Position numbers and translations under genes: made by a program
Shown here: one piece after another, positions 48,151 to 58,693 of the stretch
How the letters are laid out: each line of letters opens with the position of its first letter
Position numbering within the stretch: position 1 is the first letter of the stretch
Source: Chloroflexota bacterium
Lineage (GTDB): Bacteria > Chloroflexota > Limnocylindria > QHBO01
Assembly: GCA_038040195.1 (NCBI GenBank)
Contig: JBBPIR010000001.1
Coordinates: 553,141-617,140, forward strand
Length of the DNA stretch: 64,000 bases
Direction of reading: 5' to 3'
Notes under the pieces: model-generated
The model's database searches: none
Told to the model about the DNA's origin: nothing
The model's input: only the letters and a program-made list of their open reading frames with translations

Positions 48151-48393
48151 ATGCAGCGAGGGACGAGCGCCGGGCCGGGCAGGATCCTGGGTGAGGTGAC
48201 CCTGATCATGGCGGTCCCGATGCTCGGCGGCGTGGTCGCCGGTCTGCTCTTGGATGCGCAGGCTGGGACCTCGCCGATTTTCGTGCTCGGCGGCCTGGTG
48301 CTCGGCAGCCTGACCTCTGGAATCGGCATCTGGCTCTACATCCAGGTCCGTCGACCTCGGCCGCCGGACACCGATCCAGGGCATCAACTATGA
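48151..48393 (+). CDS. AtpZ/AtpI-like small membrane protein 1
   Basis: 80 aa with two membrane helices (EVTLIMAVPMLGGVVAGLLLD and IFVLGGLVLGSLTSGIGIWLYI) separated by a short turn, the AtpZ pattern. AtpI/AtpZ proteins help c-ring assembly or Mg2+ uptake. ATGA overlap with the next gene. Weak ribosome site. Confidence 0.8.
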   Translation: MQRGTSAGPGRILGEVTLIMAVPMLGGVVAGLLLDAQAGTSPIFVLGGLVLGSLTSGIGIWLYIQVRRPRPPDTDPGHQL

Positions 48394-48584
48394 ACAACTG
48401 GGGAGTCGCCTTCGACCTGGGGATCCGACTCGGGGCTTCAGTGATGATCGGGCTGTTCGGCGGCCTGCTGCTGGACAGCGTGTTGGGTACCCGACCTGTG
48501 CTGATGCTGATGGGGACCGCGTTCGGGGTGGCGGCGGCGATGTGGACCATCTGGGACGTCGCGCGACGCGCGATGAAGAAGTAA
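48390..48584 (+). CDS. AtpZ/AtpI-like small membrane protein 2
   Basis: 64 aa, two helices (LGIRLGASVMIGLFGGLLLDSVLG and VLMLMGTAFGVAAAMWTIWDV), similar in plan to the preceding gene: a tandem pair. Probably an assembly partner pair for Fo, inferred from position. Confidence 0.8.
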   Translation: MNNWGVAFDLGIRLGASVMIGLFGGLLLDSVLGTRPVLMLMGTAFGVAAAMWTIWDVARRAMKK

Positions 48585-48608
48585 TTCAGCGCGGAAGGAG
48601 GTCGCAGC

Positions 48609-49376
48609 CTGGTTCACGTCGAGATCGCCGCGGAGCCGCTGTTCGCCCTCGGTCCGCTGACGGTGACCAACAGCATGGTGGGTGCCGTGCTGACCTCTGT
48701 CATCCTGCTCCTGGCAGCCGCTTGGTTCGTCCGTCGCGCCGAGCAAGTCCCCGGCCGTCTGCAGAGCCTGATCGAGCTGCCAATCGAGTGGATCTCGGGG
48801 ATCGTCCGTGGGACCGGCGGCACACGCTGGGCCCAGTACGTCGGCCTGGTGGCGGCGATCTTCCTGTTCGTCCTGGTGGCCAACTGGATCGGGCTGCTCC
48901 CCGGCGTCGGGACGATTGGCATCGTCCACCACGACGAGCACGGCGAGGAGCTGCTGGTGCCACTCATCCGCGCCGCATCCGCCGACCTGAACTTGACCCT
49001 GGGGCTGGCCATCATCGCGTTCGTGGCCTTCGTCTACTTCGGAATCCGGGCCAACGGCGTGCGTGGCTACCTGAAGGAGCTTCTCATCGCCGAACCGGCG
49101 TACATGACCCCGCTCCTGACCCCGATCCATATCATCAGCGAGCTGTCACGGTTGATCAGCCTGTCGATGCGGCTCTTCGGGAACGTCTTCGCGGGGGAGG
49201 TGCTGCTGGCCACCATGCTGGCCCTGGCGCCGATCATCGTGCCGGTCGTGTTCCTGGGCCTGGAGCTCATCTTCGGCTTCGTGCAAGCCCTGGTCTTTGC
49301 GCTTCTGACCATGACCTACATCACCCTGGCCATCGCCGAGCATCGGCAACACGAGTCCCACACCGAAACGGCCTGA
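48609..49376 (+). CDS. atpB: ATP synthase Fo subunit a, CTG start
   Basis: 255 aa from CTG 48609. The normal subunit-a N-terminus (VHVEIAAEPLFALGPLTVTNSM) lies upstream of the first standard start (GTG 48663); AAGGAGG (48595-48601) is exactly 7 nt before the CTG. Five to six helices; the essential Arg is in LISLSMRLFGNVFAGE. It forms the proton half-channels against the c-ring. Confidence 0.93.
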   Translation: MVHVEIAAEPLFALGPLTVTNSMVGAVLTSVILLLAAAWFVRRAEQVPGRLQSLIELPIEWISGIVRGTGGTRWAQYVGLVAAIFLFVLVANWIGLLPGVGTIGIVHHDEHGEELLVPLIRAASADLNLTLGLAIIAFVAFVYFGIRANGVRGYLKELLIAEPAYMTPLLTPIHIISELSRLISLSMRLFGNVFAGEVLLATMLALAPIIVPVVFLGLELIFGFVQALVFALLTMTYITLAIAEHRQHESHTETA

Positions 49377-49431
49377 CAACGGGCATGCTCCGCCCCCTCT
49401 CACGCGGAGCCAGAAGGAGGAATTGAACACC

Positions 49432-49653
49432 GTGGAATTCCAGCTACTCGCCGCCGGCCTGGCCATCGGCCTGGGCACCATCGGCCCGGGGATCGGCATC
49501 GGGATCGGCTTCAGCAAGGCCATGGAGGCCATCGGTCGGAACCCGGACGCTGCGGGCGCGATCTTCGTCCCGTACATCCTGGGCCTCGCCCTGACCGAAG
49601 CAATGGCCATCTATGCCCTGGTCATCGGTCTGATCCTGCTCTTCGCGGTCTAG
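49432..49653 (+). CDS. atpE: ATP synthase Fo subunit c
   Basis: 73 aa from GTG 49432 (MEFQLLAAGLAIGLGTIGPG); AAGGAGG is 11 nt upstream. TTG 49423 is only 2 nt from the site, so less likely. Two-helix hairpin with polar loop GRNPDAAG; the proton-binding Glu is in LALTEAMAIYALV. Proton rather than sodium motif, since the Q/T/S set of Na+ rings is not seen. Confidence 0.95.
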   Translation: MEFQLLAAGLAIGLGTIGPGIGIGIGFSKAMEAIGRNPDAAGAIFVPYILGLALTEAMAIYALVIGLILLFAV

Positions 49654-49665
49654 GCTCACAGCCCA

Positions 49666-50163
49666 GTGGCATTCTTCGAGGCGTTCGGCGTCGACATCTG
49701 GAAGCTCGGCTTCCAGATCATCAACTTCCTGCTCCTGCTGTACCTGCTGAACCGGTTTCTGTTCAAGAGGGTCCTGCGGCTGCTGGACGATCGGCAGAGC
49801 CGGATCAGCCAGGGGCTGGAGGACGCTGAGACGGCCGCGCGGGACCGAGAGCTGGCACGTGCCGAGCGTGAGGCCGCGCTGACCGAAGCGCGCCGCGAGG
49901 CCGAGGCCATGGTTCAGCGCGCCGCCAAGACGGCCGAGGCGACCAGCGCCGAGATCCTGGCCGAGGCCAAGGCATCGGCGGAGCAGATCACCGCTCGGGC
50001 CCAGGAGGAGATCTCGGCCGAGAAGGACCGGGCGCTGGCCGAGATTCGAGGCGAGGTGGCCGACCTCGCGCTCGAGGCGGCCGGCAAATTGATCGGGGCC
50101 GAGATGGACGCGCCGACCCAGCGCCGGCTGGTGAAACAGTTCCTGTCCGAGAACCACAACTGA
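49666..50163 (+). CDS. atpF: ATP synthase Fo subunit b
   Basis: 165 aa, GTG start. One N-terminal membrane helix ([20 protein letters not shown]) then a long Ala/Glu/Arg coiled coil, the peripheral stalk. Single b gene, so a homodimer is expected. Followed by atpH 2 nt later. Confidence 0.95.
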   Translation: MAFFEAFGVDIWKLGFQIINFLLLLYLLNRFLFKRVLRLLDDRQSRISQGLEDAETAARDRELARAEREAALTEARREAEAMVQRAAKTAEATSAEILAEAKASAEQITARAQEEISAEKDRALAEIRGEVADLALEAAGKLIGAEMDAPTQRRLVKQFLSENHN

Positions 50164-50165
50164 CC

Positions 50166-50702
50166 ATGGCCCGTCGCGACACCGCCGCACGCCGCTACGC
50201 CGAGGCCGCCTTCCAGGTGGCCCAGGCGTCGGATGCGCTCGATCGCTGGCAGGCGGATCTGGCTCTGCTGGACGATGCCCTCGCGGTGCCCGAGCTGCGC
50301 GCGCTGGTGGAGCACCCGGCGGTTGCGTTCGCGGACAAGGAGCGCGTTCTGCGCCGAGCGGTGTCCGAGGTTGGGGCCGAGCCGCTCAACCTGGTCCTGC
50401 TCATGATCCGGCGCGGCCGCCCGGGCGCCATTCCGGCCATGCGACGGCACTTCGAGGAGCTCGTCCGCCGTCAGCGTGGGATCGCTCGGGCCGAGATCCG
50501 CAGCGCCTTGCCCCTCGACGAGCAGGACCGCGCGGCGCTGGAGCACACGCTGGAGCGCCTGGCCGGACGCGACGTCGAATTGACGGAACTGGTCGACCCC
50601 AGCCTCATCGGCGGCATCTCGGTGCGGATCGGGGATCAACTCTATGACGCCAGCGTCCGGAGCCGGCTGGAACGGCTCCGGGCGCGCCTGACCGCGGTCT
50701 GA
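50166..50702 (+). CDS. atpH: ATP synthase F1 subunit delta
   Basis: 178 aa. ARRYAEAAFQVAQASDALDRWQADL, and the C-terminal DPSLIGGISVRIGDQLYDASVRSRLERLR signature. It links F1 to the b stalk. ATG start. Confidence 0.96.
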   Translation: MARRDTAARRYAEAAFQVAQASDALDRWQADLALLDDALAVPELRALVEHPAVAFADKERVLRRAVSEVGAEPLNLVLLMIRRGRPGAIPAMRRHFEELVRRQRGIARAEIRSALPLDEQDRAALEHTLERLAGRDVELTELVDPSLIGGISVRIGDQLYDASVRSRLERLRARLTAV

Positions 50703-50712
50703 GGAGAACTGA

Positions 50713-52467
50713 ATGGCCATTCGATCCGATGAGATCACGTCGATCATCCGCGACGAGATCCGGAACTTCGCCGAAGGCGCCGATGTCGCCGGGGTGGGCA
50801 CCATCGTGGAGGTCGGCGACGGGATCGCCCAGGTGTATGGCCTATCCGGGGCCCTGGCCTCGGAGCTGCTCGAGTTCCCCGGCGGGGTGATGGGGATGGC
50901 CTTCAACCTCGAGGAGGAGACGGTCGGCGCCCTGATCCTGGGCGATTACACGCACCTGAAAGAGGGCGACCAGGTCAAGACCACCGGCCGCGTGGTGGAG
51001 GTTCCAGTCGGAGATGCCCTGGTCGGGCGGGTGGTCGATCCGCTGGGCAACCCACTCGACGGCAAGGGCGCCATCGAGACCGATCGATTCCGACCGGTGG
51101 AGCGGATCGCTCCTGGCGTCATCGTCCGCCAGCCGGTGGACACGCCGGTCCAGACCGGCATCAAGGCCATCGACTCCATGATCCCGATCGGGCGCGGCCA
51201 GCGCGAGCTGATCCTGGGTGACCGCCAGACCGGGAAGACGGCGGTGGCCATCGACACGATCATCAACCAGCGCGGCCAGGACCTGGTCTGCGTCTACGTC
51301 GCCATTGGCCAGAAGCTGTCGACCGTGGCGCAGATCGTCTCCCAGCTGGAAGAGCACCATGCCATGGAGCACTCTATCGTGGTCGTGGCCGGGGCCTCCG
51401 ACCCGGCGCCCATCCAGTTCCTGGCCCCGTATGCGGGCGCAGCCATCGGCGAGGAGTTCATGGAGGCTGGGCGCGACGCACTGTGCATCTACGACGACCT
51501 CTCCAAGCATGCGTGGGCCTACCGGCAGGTCTCGCTGCTTATGCGCCGCCCGCCGGGCCGTGAGGCATACCCGGGCGACATCTTCTATGCCCATTCGCGG
51601 CTGCTGGAGCGCGCGGCGCGGATGAACAAGGACCACGGCGGCGGGTCGCTGACCGCGCTGCCCATCATCGAAACCCAGGCCGGCGACCTGTCGGCGTACA
51701 TCCCAACCAACGTCATCAGCATCACCGACGGCCAGATCCACATGCAGACAGACCTGTTCAACCAGGGCCAGCGGCCCGCGCTGAACGTGGGGTTGAGCGT
51801 GAGCCGGGTCGGCGGCAACGCCCAGATCAAGGCCATGCGCCAGGTGGCGGGCCGGCTGCGGCTCGACCTGGCCCAGTATCGCGAGCTGGCCGCGTTCGCC
51901 CAATTCGCCTCGGACCTCGATAAGGCGACCCGCGACCAGCTGACCCGCGGCGAGAAGCTGACCGAGATCCTCAAGCAGCCCCAGTTCGCCCCGCTCGCGG
52001 TCGAGCGCCAGGTGGCGATCATCTGGACCGGCACCAACGGCTACCTCGACGACGTCCCGACACCCAAGATCGCCGAGTTCGAGACCGGCCTGTATCGGTA
52101 CCTGGACCAGAACCATAAGGGCCTCTTGCCGGGCATCGCCAAGGAGAAGGCCATCTCCGACGCAACCACGGAGGCACTCCGGAAAGCTGTGGTGGCGTAC
52201 CGGCATGAGGCCGGCTACGAGACAGCTGAGACCAAAAAGGCGGCAGGGGCGGCTGAGGCCGCTGGCGGCCAGGACGCGGCCGAGACCAAGGACGCCGCCG
52301 AGACCAAGGACGCAGCCGCGACCGATGAGGGGGCTGCGAGCCAGGAGGCGGCCGGCAACGCAAAGGCGGCGACCCCCAAGGCGGAGGCCCCCAAAAAGGC
52401 GGCGACCCCCAAGAAGGCGGCGACCCCCAAGAAGGCGCCTCGCCGGAAGAAGGCGAAGACCGCCTGA
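50713..52467 (+). CDS. atpA: ATP synthase F1 subunit alpha with Ala/Lys tail
   Basis: 584 aa; normal alpha is about 505-510. Walker [30 protein letters not shown], arginine-finger region [11 protein letters not shown]. Residues about 505-584 are a low-complexity tail, first Ala/Glu/Asp-rich then Lys/Ala/Pro-rich, resembling the bL21 tail. It must leave the F1 crown, so is probably surface-exposed. The stop overlaps the atpG start. Confidence 0.96.
   Translation: MAIRSDEITSIIRDEIRNFAEGADVAGVGTIVEVGDGIAQVYGLSGALASELLEFPGGVMGMAFNLEEETVGALILGDYTHLKEGDQVKTTGRVVEVPVGDALVGRVVDPLGNPLDGKGAIETDRFRPVERIAPGVIVRQPVDTPVQTGIKAIDSMIPIGRGQRELILGDRQTGKTAVAIDTIINQRGQDLVCVYVAIGQKLSTVAQIVSQLEEHHAMEHSIVVVAGASDPAPIQFLAPYAGAAIGEEFMEAGRDALCIYDDLSKHAWAYRQVSLLMRRPPGREAYPGDIFYAHSRLLERAARMNKDHGGGSLTALPIIETQAGDLSAYIPTNVISITDGQIHMQTDLFNQGQRPALNVGLSVSRVGGNAQIKAMRQVAGRLRLDLAQYRELAAFAQFASDLDKATRDQLTRGEKLTEILKQPQFAPLAVERQVAIIWTGTNGYLDDVPTPKIAEFETGLYRYLDQNHKGLLPGIAKEKAISDATTEALRKAVVAYRHEAGYETAETKKAAGAAEAAGGQDAAETKDAAETKDAAATDEGAASQEAAGNAKAATPKAEAPKKAATPKKAATPKKAPRRKKAKTA
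52396..52431. repeat. Two tandem 18-bp repeats in the atpA tail
   Basis: Exact 18-bp units at 52396-52413 and 52414-52431, in frame, coding for the Lys/Ala/Thr/Pro tail. Confidence 0.85.
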
Positions 52468-53351
52468 TGGCCTCCCTGCGCGACATCCGGCGCCGGATCG
52501 GCTCCATCCGCAACATCGCCCAGATCACGCGCGCGATGGAGATGGTGGCCGCCTCACGCATGAAGCGTGCCCAGGAAGCGATCCTCGCCGCGCGGCCCTT
52601 CACAGAGGAGCTGGATGAGGTCCTGGCCCGGGTCTCGGCCGCCGTGGAGCATGAGGACGAGCCGCTCCTCGCTCGCCGGCCGGTTCGGCACCTGGCGCTG
52701 GTCATGGTCACCACGGATCGGGGCCTGGCCGGGGCGCTTAACTCAAACGCTGTCCGAAACGCGCTGCGCTGGATCTCGGAACGGGGCGATGCGGCCCGCG
52801 GCGAGGAGCCGGTCCGGGTCTCGGCCATCACGGTCGGGCGCAAGGGCCGCGACGCCCTGCGACGGGCTGGAATCCCCATCGCCGCCCACTTCCCGCAGTT
52901 CGGAGATCGACCGACGTTCGCCGACGTGCAGCCCCTCGCCCGGCTCGTGATCGACGACTTCCTGGCCGAGACCTACGACGAGGTCGTCATCAGCTACAGC
53001 TCGTTCATCAGCACCCTTGTTCAGCGCCCCGCCATCCGCCGGGTGCTCCCCGTCGAGGAACCCACGCTTCAGGAAGGGGGGACGATCCGCAATGACGAGT
53101 ACCTGTTCGAGCCCTCGGCCGAGGTGCTGTCTCGGCTCCTGCCGTTCTACGTGACCGCGGACATCTATCGGGCCGTGCTCGAGAACATCGCGTCCGAGCA
53201 TTCGGCTCGCATGATCGCCATGCGGAACTCCACCGACAACGCGCACGACATCATCGATGAGCTCACCCTCGTCTACAACAAGACCCGCCAGGCCACCATC
53301 ACCCGCGAGATGATCGAGATCGCCTCCGGTGCCGAGGCCCAGGCGAGCTGA
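52467..53351 (+). CDS. atpG: ATP synthase F1 subunit gamma
   Basis: 294 aa. Starts [32 protein letters not shown], the rotor N-terminal helix, and ends with SARMIAMRNSTDNAHDIIDELTLVYNKTRQATITREMIEI. TGATG overlap with atpA. Confidence 0.97.
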   Translation: MASLRDIRRRIGSIRNIAQITRAMEMVAASRMKRAQEAILAARPFTEELDEVLARVSAAVEHEDEPLLARRPVRHLALVMVTTDRGLAGALNSNAVRNALRWISERGDAARGEEPVRVSAITVGRKGRDALRRAGIPIAAHFPQFGDRPTFADVQPLARLVIDDFLAETYDEVVISYSSFISTLVQRPAIRRVLPVEEPTLQEGGTIRNDEYLFEPSAEVLSRLLPFYVTADIYRAVLENIASEHSARMIAMRNSTDNAHDIIDELTLVYNKTRQATITREMIEIASGAEAQAS

Positions 53352-54773
<1,422 letters not shown>

Positions 54774-54777
54774 GCCG

Positions 54778-55188
54778 ATGACGCTGCGCCTGGAGGTCGT
54801 ATCGCCCGAGGGTCGGATCTTCACCGACGACGTGGACATGGTGGTCGTGCCCGGCATCGAGGGCGAGCTGGGCATCCTGCCCCACCACACCCCGCTGGTC
54901 ACAGCGCTGGGCACCGGCGAGCTGCGCATTCGCCAGGCCGGCACGGTCCAGTTCATGTTGATCAGCGGCGGGTTCGTGGAGGTGCGACCCGACAAGGTCG
55001 TGGTCATGGCCTTCGTGGCCGAGCACTCGGACGCCATCGATGCCGCGGCCGCGGCCGAGGCGCGACGCGCAGCCGAGGCGGACCTGGAGGCGGTGCACGA
55101 CCCGGTCGACCTGGCCCGGGTCCGCGCTGCGCTGCAGACCGCCCTCATGCGCGAGCGGATCGCCACCCGGCGCAGCAACCGGAGCTGA
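54778..55188 (+). CDS. atpC: ATP synthase F1 subunit epsilon
   Basis: 136 aa, ATG 4 nt after atpD. Starts MTLRLEVVSPEGRIFTDDVDMVVVPGIEGELGILPHHTPLV; beta-sandwich plus C-terminal helices. It regulates ATP hydrolysis. End of the operon. Confidence 0.96.
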   Translation: MTLRLEVVSPEGRIFTDDVDMVVVPGIEGELGILPHHTPLVTALGTGELRIRQAGTVQFMLISGGFVEVRPDKVVVMAFVAEHSDAIDAAAAAEARRAAEADLEAVHDPVDLARVRAALQTALMRERIATRRSNRS

Positions 55189-55202
55189 TCTACGCTGCGC
55201 GC

Positions 55203-55259
55203 GTGAGCATCGAGAAGGGCAAGCCGTTTCAGCGGATGCAGCCGAGTTACCTGGATTGA
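55203..55259 (+). CDS. Leaderless 18-residue mini-ORF, in frame with the next gene across one TGA
   Basis: GTG 55203, 6 nt after a TACGCT -10 (55191-55196), reads MSIEKGKPFQRMQPSYLD then TGA. Only that TGA separates it, in the same frame, from the Cys-rich ORF at 55272. Either a leader peptide, the true start of a gene broken by a nonsense change, or TGA recoding. Confidence 0.35.
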   Translation: MSIEKGKPFQRMQPSYLD

Positions 55260-55271
55260 CGGCCTGATCCG

Positions 55272-55598
55272 GTGCTGAGCTGCGAGCGCTGTGGCGCCCG
55301 GTCGGGGGCGCTGCCGGTCCGGATCGAGATCGTGCGCGAGAGCGGACCGATCGGCCTTGCCGGCGGTTCGGACGTGGCCGGTCGGCCGGACTTCACACGG
55401 CGCTTCGCCTTCTGCTCTAGCGGCCACCTGTACGAGTGGCTGCGCGAGCATCGGTACATGCTCTGCAACCGCCAGCCTACCCAGGTCGAGGAGGGCATGC
55501 AGCCCCTTCTGCCGTCGCGCCACATGGGCGGTCGGCTGGGTCTGTGCGACGGCCACCACCTGGGTGGCCACGAATGGAAGGAGGCGTGGCCCGCCTAG
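55272..55598 (+). CDS. Hypothetical Cys/His-containing protein before murA
   Basis: 108 aa from GTG 55272, no clear ribosome site. CxxC at 4-7, CSSGH (Cys48, His52), Cys65 and CDGHH at 92 suggest a metal site. No family recognised. It ends 8 nt before murA. It may really begin at the leaderless GTG 55203 (see that entry). Confidence 0.5.
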   Translation: MLSCERCGARSGALPVRIEIVRESGPIGLAGGSDVAGRPDFTRRFAFCSSGHLYEWLREHRYMLCNRQPTQVEEGMQPLLPSRHMGGRLGLCDGHHLGGHEWKEAWPA

Positions 55599-55606
55599 GG
55601 CCGCCC

Positions 55607-56884
55607 ATGGACCGCTTCATCGTCGAGGGCGGCAATCCCCTCCGGGGCGAGGTGCGGGTAGCCGGGGCCAAGAATGCGGTCCTGAAGATGATGGCGGCGG
55701 CCATCCTGACCGACGAACCGGTCGTGCTCACCAACGTGCCGCGCATCAGCGACGTGGCGATCATGCGCGAGACGATGGCCGACATCGGCTTCAGCTGGAC
55801 CGATGTCGACGAGCACACGCTCGAGCTGTCGGCCCGCGGCCCGGAGTGGCTGTTCGTCCCGCTCGAGGCGGCCATGAAGATGCGCTCCTCGTTCATCCTG
55901 CTCGGACCCCTCCTGGCCCGCCACGGGCGGGTCATCATCAGCAACCCGGGCGGCGATCGAATCGGGCGCCGGCCGGTGGATCTCCACGTCAGGGCCATGC
56001 AAACCCTCGGCGCCTCGATCGAGTACAGGAACGGGTACTACTTCGCGCGGGCCGAGCGCCTGCGGGGGGCGCGAATCGCGTTCCCGTACGTCACCGTCAT
56101 GGGCACTGAGAACGTCATCCTGGCGGCCTGCCTGGCGGATGGGACGACGGTCATCGACAACGCCGCCCGGGAGCCGGAGGTCGACGACCTCATCGCGATG
56201 CTGCGGACGATGGGGGCCCGGATCGAGCGGACGGCCCCCCACACGGTCGAGGTGGAGGGTGTCGGATCGCTGAGTGGGGTCGAGCACGCGGTGATCGGGG
56301 ATCGGATCGAGGCCGGAACGTTTGCCGTTGCGGCAGCCTCCACCGGGGGCGAGGTCAGCATCACCGGCTTTGACGCCACGCACCTGGGCGCGTTCATGGA
56401 CGTGCTGGCCCAAATGGGGGTCGAGCACCAGGCGTTGGATGCCGATGGTCAGAAGGGGCTTCGGATCCGCGGCGGTTTGCCGGGGAGCGTCCGACCGATG
56501 GCGGTCGAAACGCAGCCTTACCCCGGCCTGGCCACGGACCTCCAGGCTCCTCTGGCCGTGCTCATGACCCAGGCTTCGGGCGAGAGCTCGATCCACGAGA
56601 CGATCTACTCCGACCGCCTGGAGTACGCCGCCGAGCTGGTGAAGATGGGCGCCGTGATCGAGGTGTCCGACGCGCGACACGCCCGGGTGGCGGGGCCAAC
56701 CCCACTGCACGGGCGGACGGTCCAGATCCCCGACCTGCGCGCGGGTGCGACCCTGGTCCTGGCCGCACTGGCGGCCGAGGGGAGAAGCACCATCAGCGGT
56801 GTCGAGCACGTCGATCGCGGGTACGAGGCCTTCGAGGCCAAGCTGGTCGACCTGGGGGCGCGGATCAGCCGGGTTACCGACTGA
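55607..56884 (+). CDS. murA: UDP-N-acetylglucosamine enolpyruvyl transferase, Asp for active-site Cys
   Basis: 425 aa. EPSP-synthase fold: [25 protein letters not shown] at the start, PGG loop, [27 protein letters not shown]. The PGG loop reads [16 protein letters not shown]: Asp117 replaces the Cys115 of E. coli. Cys is the residue alkylated by fosfomycin; mycobacterial and chlamydial MurA with Asp are active and resistant. First step of peptidoglycan synthesis, next to mreB. An upstream frame to 55436 is not coding. Confidence 0.96.
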   Translation: MDRFIVEGGNPLRGEVRVAGAKNAVLKMMAAAILTDEPVVLTNVPRISDVAIMRETMADIGFSWTDVDEHTLELSARGPEWLFVPLEAAMKMRSSFILLGPLLARHGRVIISNPGGDRIGRRPVDLHVRAMQTLGASIEYRNGYYFARAERLRGARIAFPYVTVMGTENVILAACLADGTTVIDNAAREPEVDDLIAMLRTMGARIERTAPHTVEVEGVGSLSGVEHAVIGDRIEAGTFAVAAASTGGEVSITGFDATHLGAFMDVLAQMGVEHQALDADGQKGLRIRGGLPGSVRPMAVETQPYPGLATDLQAPLAVLMTQASGESSIHETIYSDRLEYAAELVKMGAVIEVSDARHARVAGPTPLHGRTVQIPDLRAGATLVLAALAAEGRSTISGVEHVDRGYEAFEAKLVDLGARISRVTD

Positions 56885-56902
56885 CCCCCGTCAGCCGGCC
56901 GA

Positions 56903-56908
56903 TATACT
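56903..56908 (+). promoter_or_regulatory. mreB: mreB -10 element
   Basis: TATACT within GGCCGATATACTCGGCC, the same 17-bp palindromic setting as before secA. CTGACC (56881-56886) is a possible weak -35 at 16 bp. Leader about 30 nt. Confidence 0.6.
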
Positions 56909-56945
56909 CGGCCCCCACCCCCTTCGCTCTCTGATCGGCCCCGCC

Positions 56946-57938
56946 ATGAAGATCGGCATCGACCTCGGCACCGCCAACATCCTGGTCTATGTCCAGGGCA
57001 AGGGCGTCGTCCTCAACGAGCCGTCGGTGGTTGCCATTTCCGAGGATGACAACCGGCTGGTGGCGGTAGGCGCGGAAGCCCGGGAGATGATCGGCCGCAC
57101 GCCGGCGAACGTTCGGGCTATCCGCCCCATGCGCGATGGGGTCATTGCCGACTACCTGATCACTGAGGCCATGCTTCGCTACGTGATCAACAAGGTCGCC
57201 CGGGTCCGCTTTTTTCGCCCCGACGTCATGATCAGCGTCCCGTCGGGGGTGACCAGCGTGGAGAAGCGCGCCGTTCGGGACGCGGCCCTCAAGGCCGGGG
57301 CCCGGGACGCATTCCTGATCCAGGAGCCGCTGGCGGCGGCCATCGGGGCCAACGTGCCCATCAGCGGGCCTTCCGGAAACATGATCATCGACATCGGGGG
57401 CGGGACCACCGAGATCGCTGTCATCGCGCTGGGCGGGATCGTGGTGTCGGAGTCGGTGCGGGTCGGCGGCTCGCGCTTCGACGAGGCCATCGCCTCGTAC
57501 ATTCGGCGCAAGTACAACCTCATGATCGGGGAGCGCACGGCGGAGGAGGTGAAGATCCGCATCGGATCAGCGCTGCCGCTGGATGAGCCGCTCCAGATGG
57601 AGGTCAAGGGGCGGGACCTGATTGCCGGCCTGCCCCGCACCATCCCGCTGTCCAGCGGCGAGGTGACCGAGGCCATCGAGCAGCCGCTGCAGCAGATCAT
57701 CTCCGCCATTCGCGGCGTGCTGGAGCAGACCCCACCCGAGCTGGCGAGCGACATCATCGACAAGGGCATGGTGATGTCGGGTGGCGGGAGCCTGCTGCGC
57801 AGCCTCGACACGCTGCTGACCCAGGTGACCGGCATACCGTGTCACGTGGCGGAGAACGCGCTGAACTCGGTGGCCGTCGGTACCGGCCGCGCGTTGGAGC
57901 AGTTCGGGACCTACCGCAAGAGCCTGGTGAGCGTGTGA
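56946..57938 (+). CDS. mreB: Rod-shape determining actin MreB
   Basis: 330 aa from ATG 56946. Actin-like: [40 protein letters not shown]-like [56 protein letters not shown]. It organises elongation with the MreD, PBP2 and RodA encoded at 34.5-38 kb; the usual mreBCD cluster is split. The stop overlaps the PHP gene. Confidence 0.97.
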   Translation: MKIGIDLGTANILVYVQGKGVVLNEPSVVAISEDDNRLVAVGAEAREMIGRTPANVRAIRPMRDGVIADYLITEAMLRYVINKVARVRFFRPDVMISVPSGVTSVEKRAVRDAALKAGARDAFLIQEPLAAAIGANVPISGPSGNMIIDIGGGTTEIAVIALGGIVVSESVRVGGSRFDEAIASYIRRKYNLMIGERTAEEVKIRIGSALPLDEPLQMEVKGRDLIAGLPRTIPLSSGEVTEAIEQPLQQIISAIRGVLEQTPPELASDIIDKGMVMSGGGSLLRSLDTLLTQVTGIPCHVAENALNSVAVGTGRALEQFGTYRKSLVSV

Positions 57939-58693
57939 CGGCGACCGTGGCGGCCCCGACCGCGGTCCGCGAGCGTACCGGGGAAGACCGTCGCGGGCTG
58001 GCGTTCGCGGATTTCCACTGCCATACCCGCCACAGCCGCGACTCCCGCCTGGGGGAGGACCGCTTCATCGAGCTCGCCCTGGAGCGGGGACTGACCCACG
58101 TGGCGGTCACCGATCACAACACGATCGAGGGCTCGGTCGTCGTTCGTGACCGAGCCGAACGGCTGGGCGTGACCGATCGACTGACGGTGATCCTCGGCCA
58201 GGAGGTGTCGAGCGCTGACGGGGAGATCATCGGGCTCTTCATCGAGTCCACGATCCCGCGCGGGCTGAGCGCCGAGGAGACCGCGGATGCCATCCATGCG
58301 CAGGGCGGCCTGGTATCGGTTCCCCATCCGTTCGATCCGTTCCGGCGGTCCCACATCCGCCCGGAGCCCCTTGAGCGTCTGGCGGCCAGTCGTCGGATCG
58401 ATGCCGTGGAGGTCTTCAACAGCCGGGTCACCCTCCCGCGCCACAACCAGCAGGCCGCCGAATTTGCCGCGCGGCACGGGATCCCGGGCGTCGCGTGCTC
58501 GGACTCCCACACGGCCCTCGAGGTGGCCATGAGCTTCAACGCGCTGCCGGCCTTCGCCAGCGCCGCCGAGCTGTCGGCGGTTCTGCCCGATAACGAGTGG
58601 CATGGCAGCCGGACGACCAAGCTGGTCCACCTTGGCACCCGATGGGCGGTGGCATCCAAATGGGTGGGACGCCGGGCTCGACCGAACCGATGA
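57935..58693 (+). CDS. PHP-domain phosphoesterase
   Basis: 252 aa from GTG 57935, overlapping the mreB stop (GTGA). Metal-binding PHP motifs: [44 protein letters not shown]. Small PHP proteins of this kind act on phosphorylated nucleotides or sugars; substrate unknown. The ATGA overlap with the next gene makes mreB-PHP-flippase one operon. Confidence 0.9.
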   Translation: MTATVAAPTAVRERTGEDRRGLAFADFHCHTRHSRDSRLGEDRFIELALERGLTHVAVTDHNTIEGSVVVRDRAERLGVTDRLTVILGQEVSSADGEIIGLFIESTIPRGLSAEETADAIHAQGGLVSVPHPFDPFRRSHIRPEPLERLAASRRIDAVEVFNSRVTLPRHNQQAAEFAARHGIPGVACSDSHTALEVAMSFNALPAFASAAELSAVLPDNEWHGSRTTKLVHLGTRWAVASKWVGRRARPNR

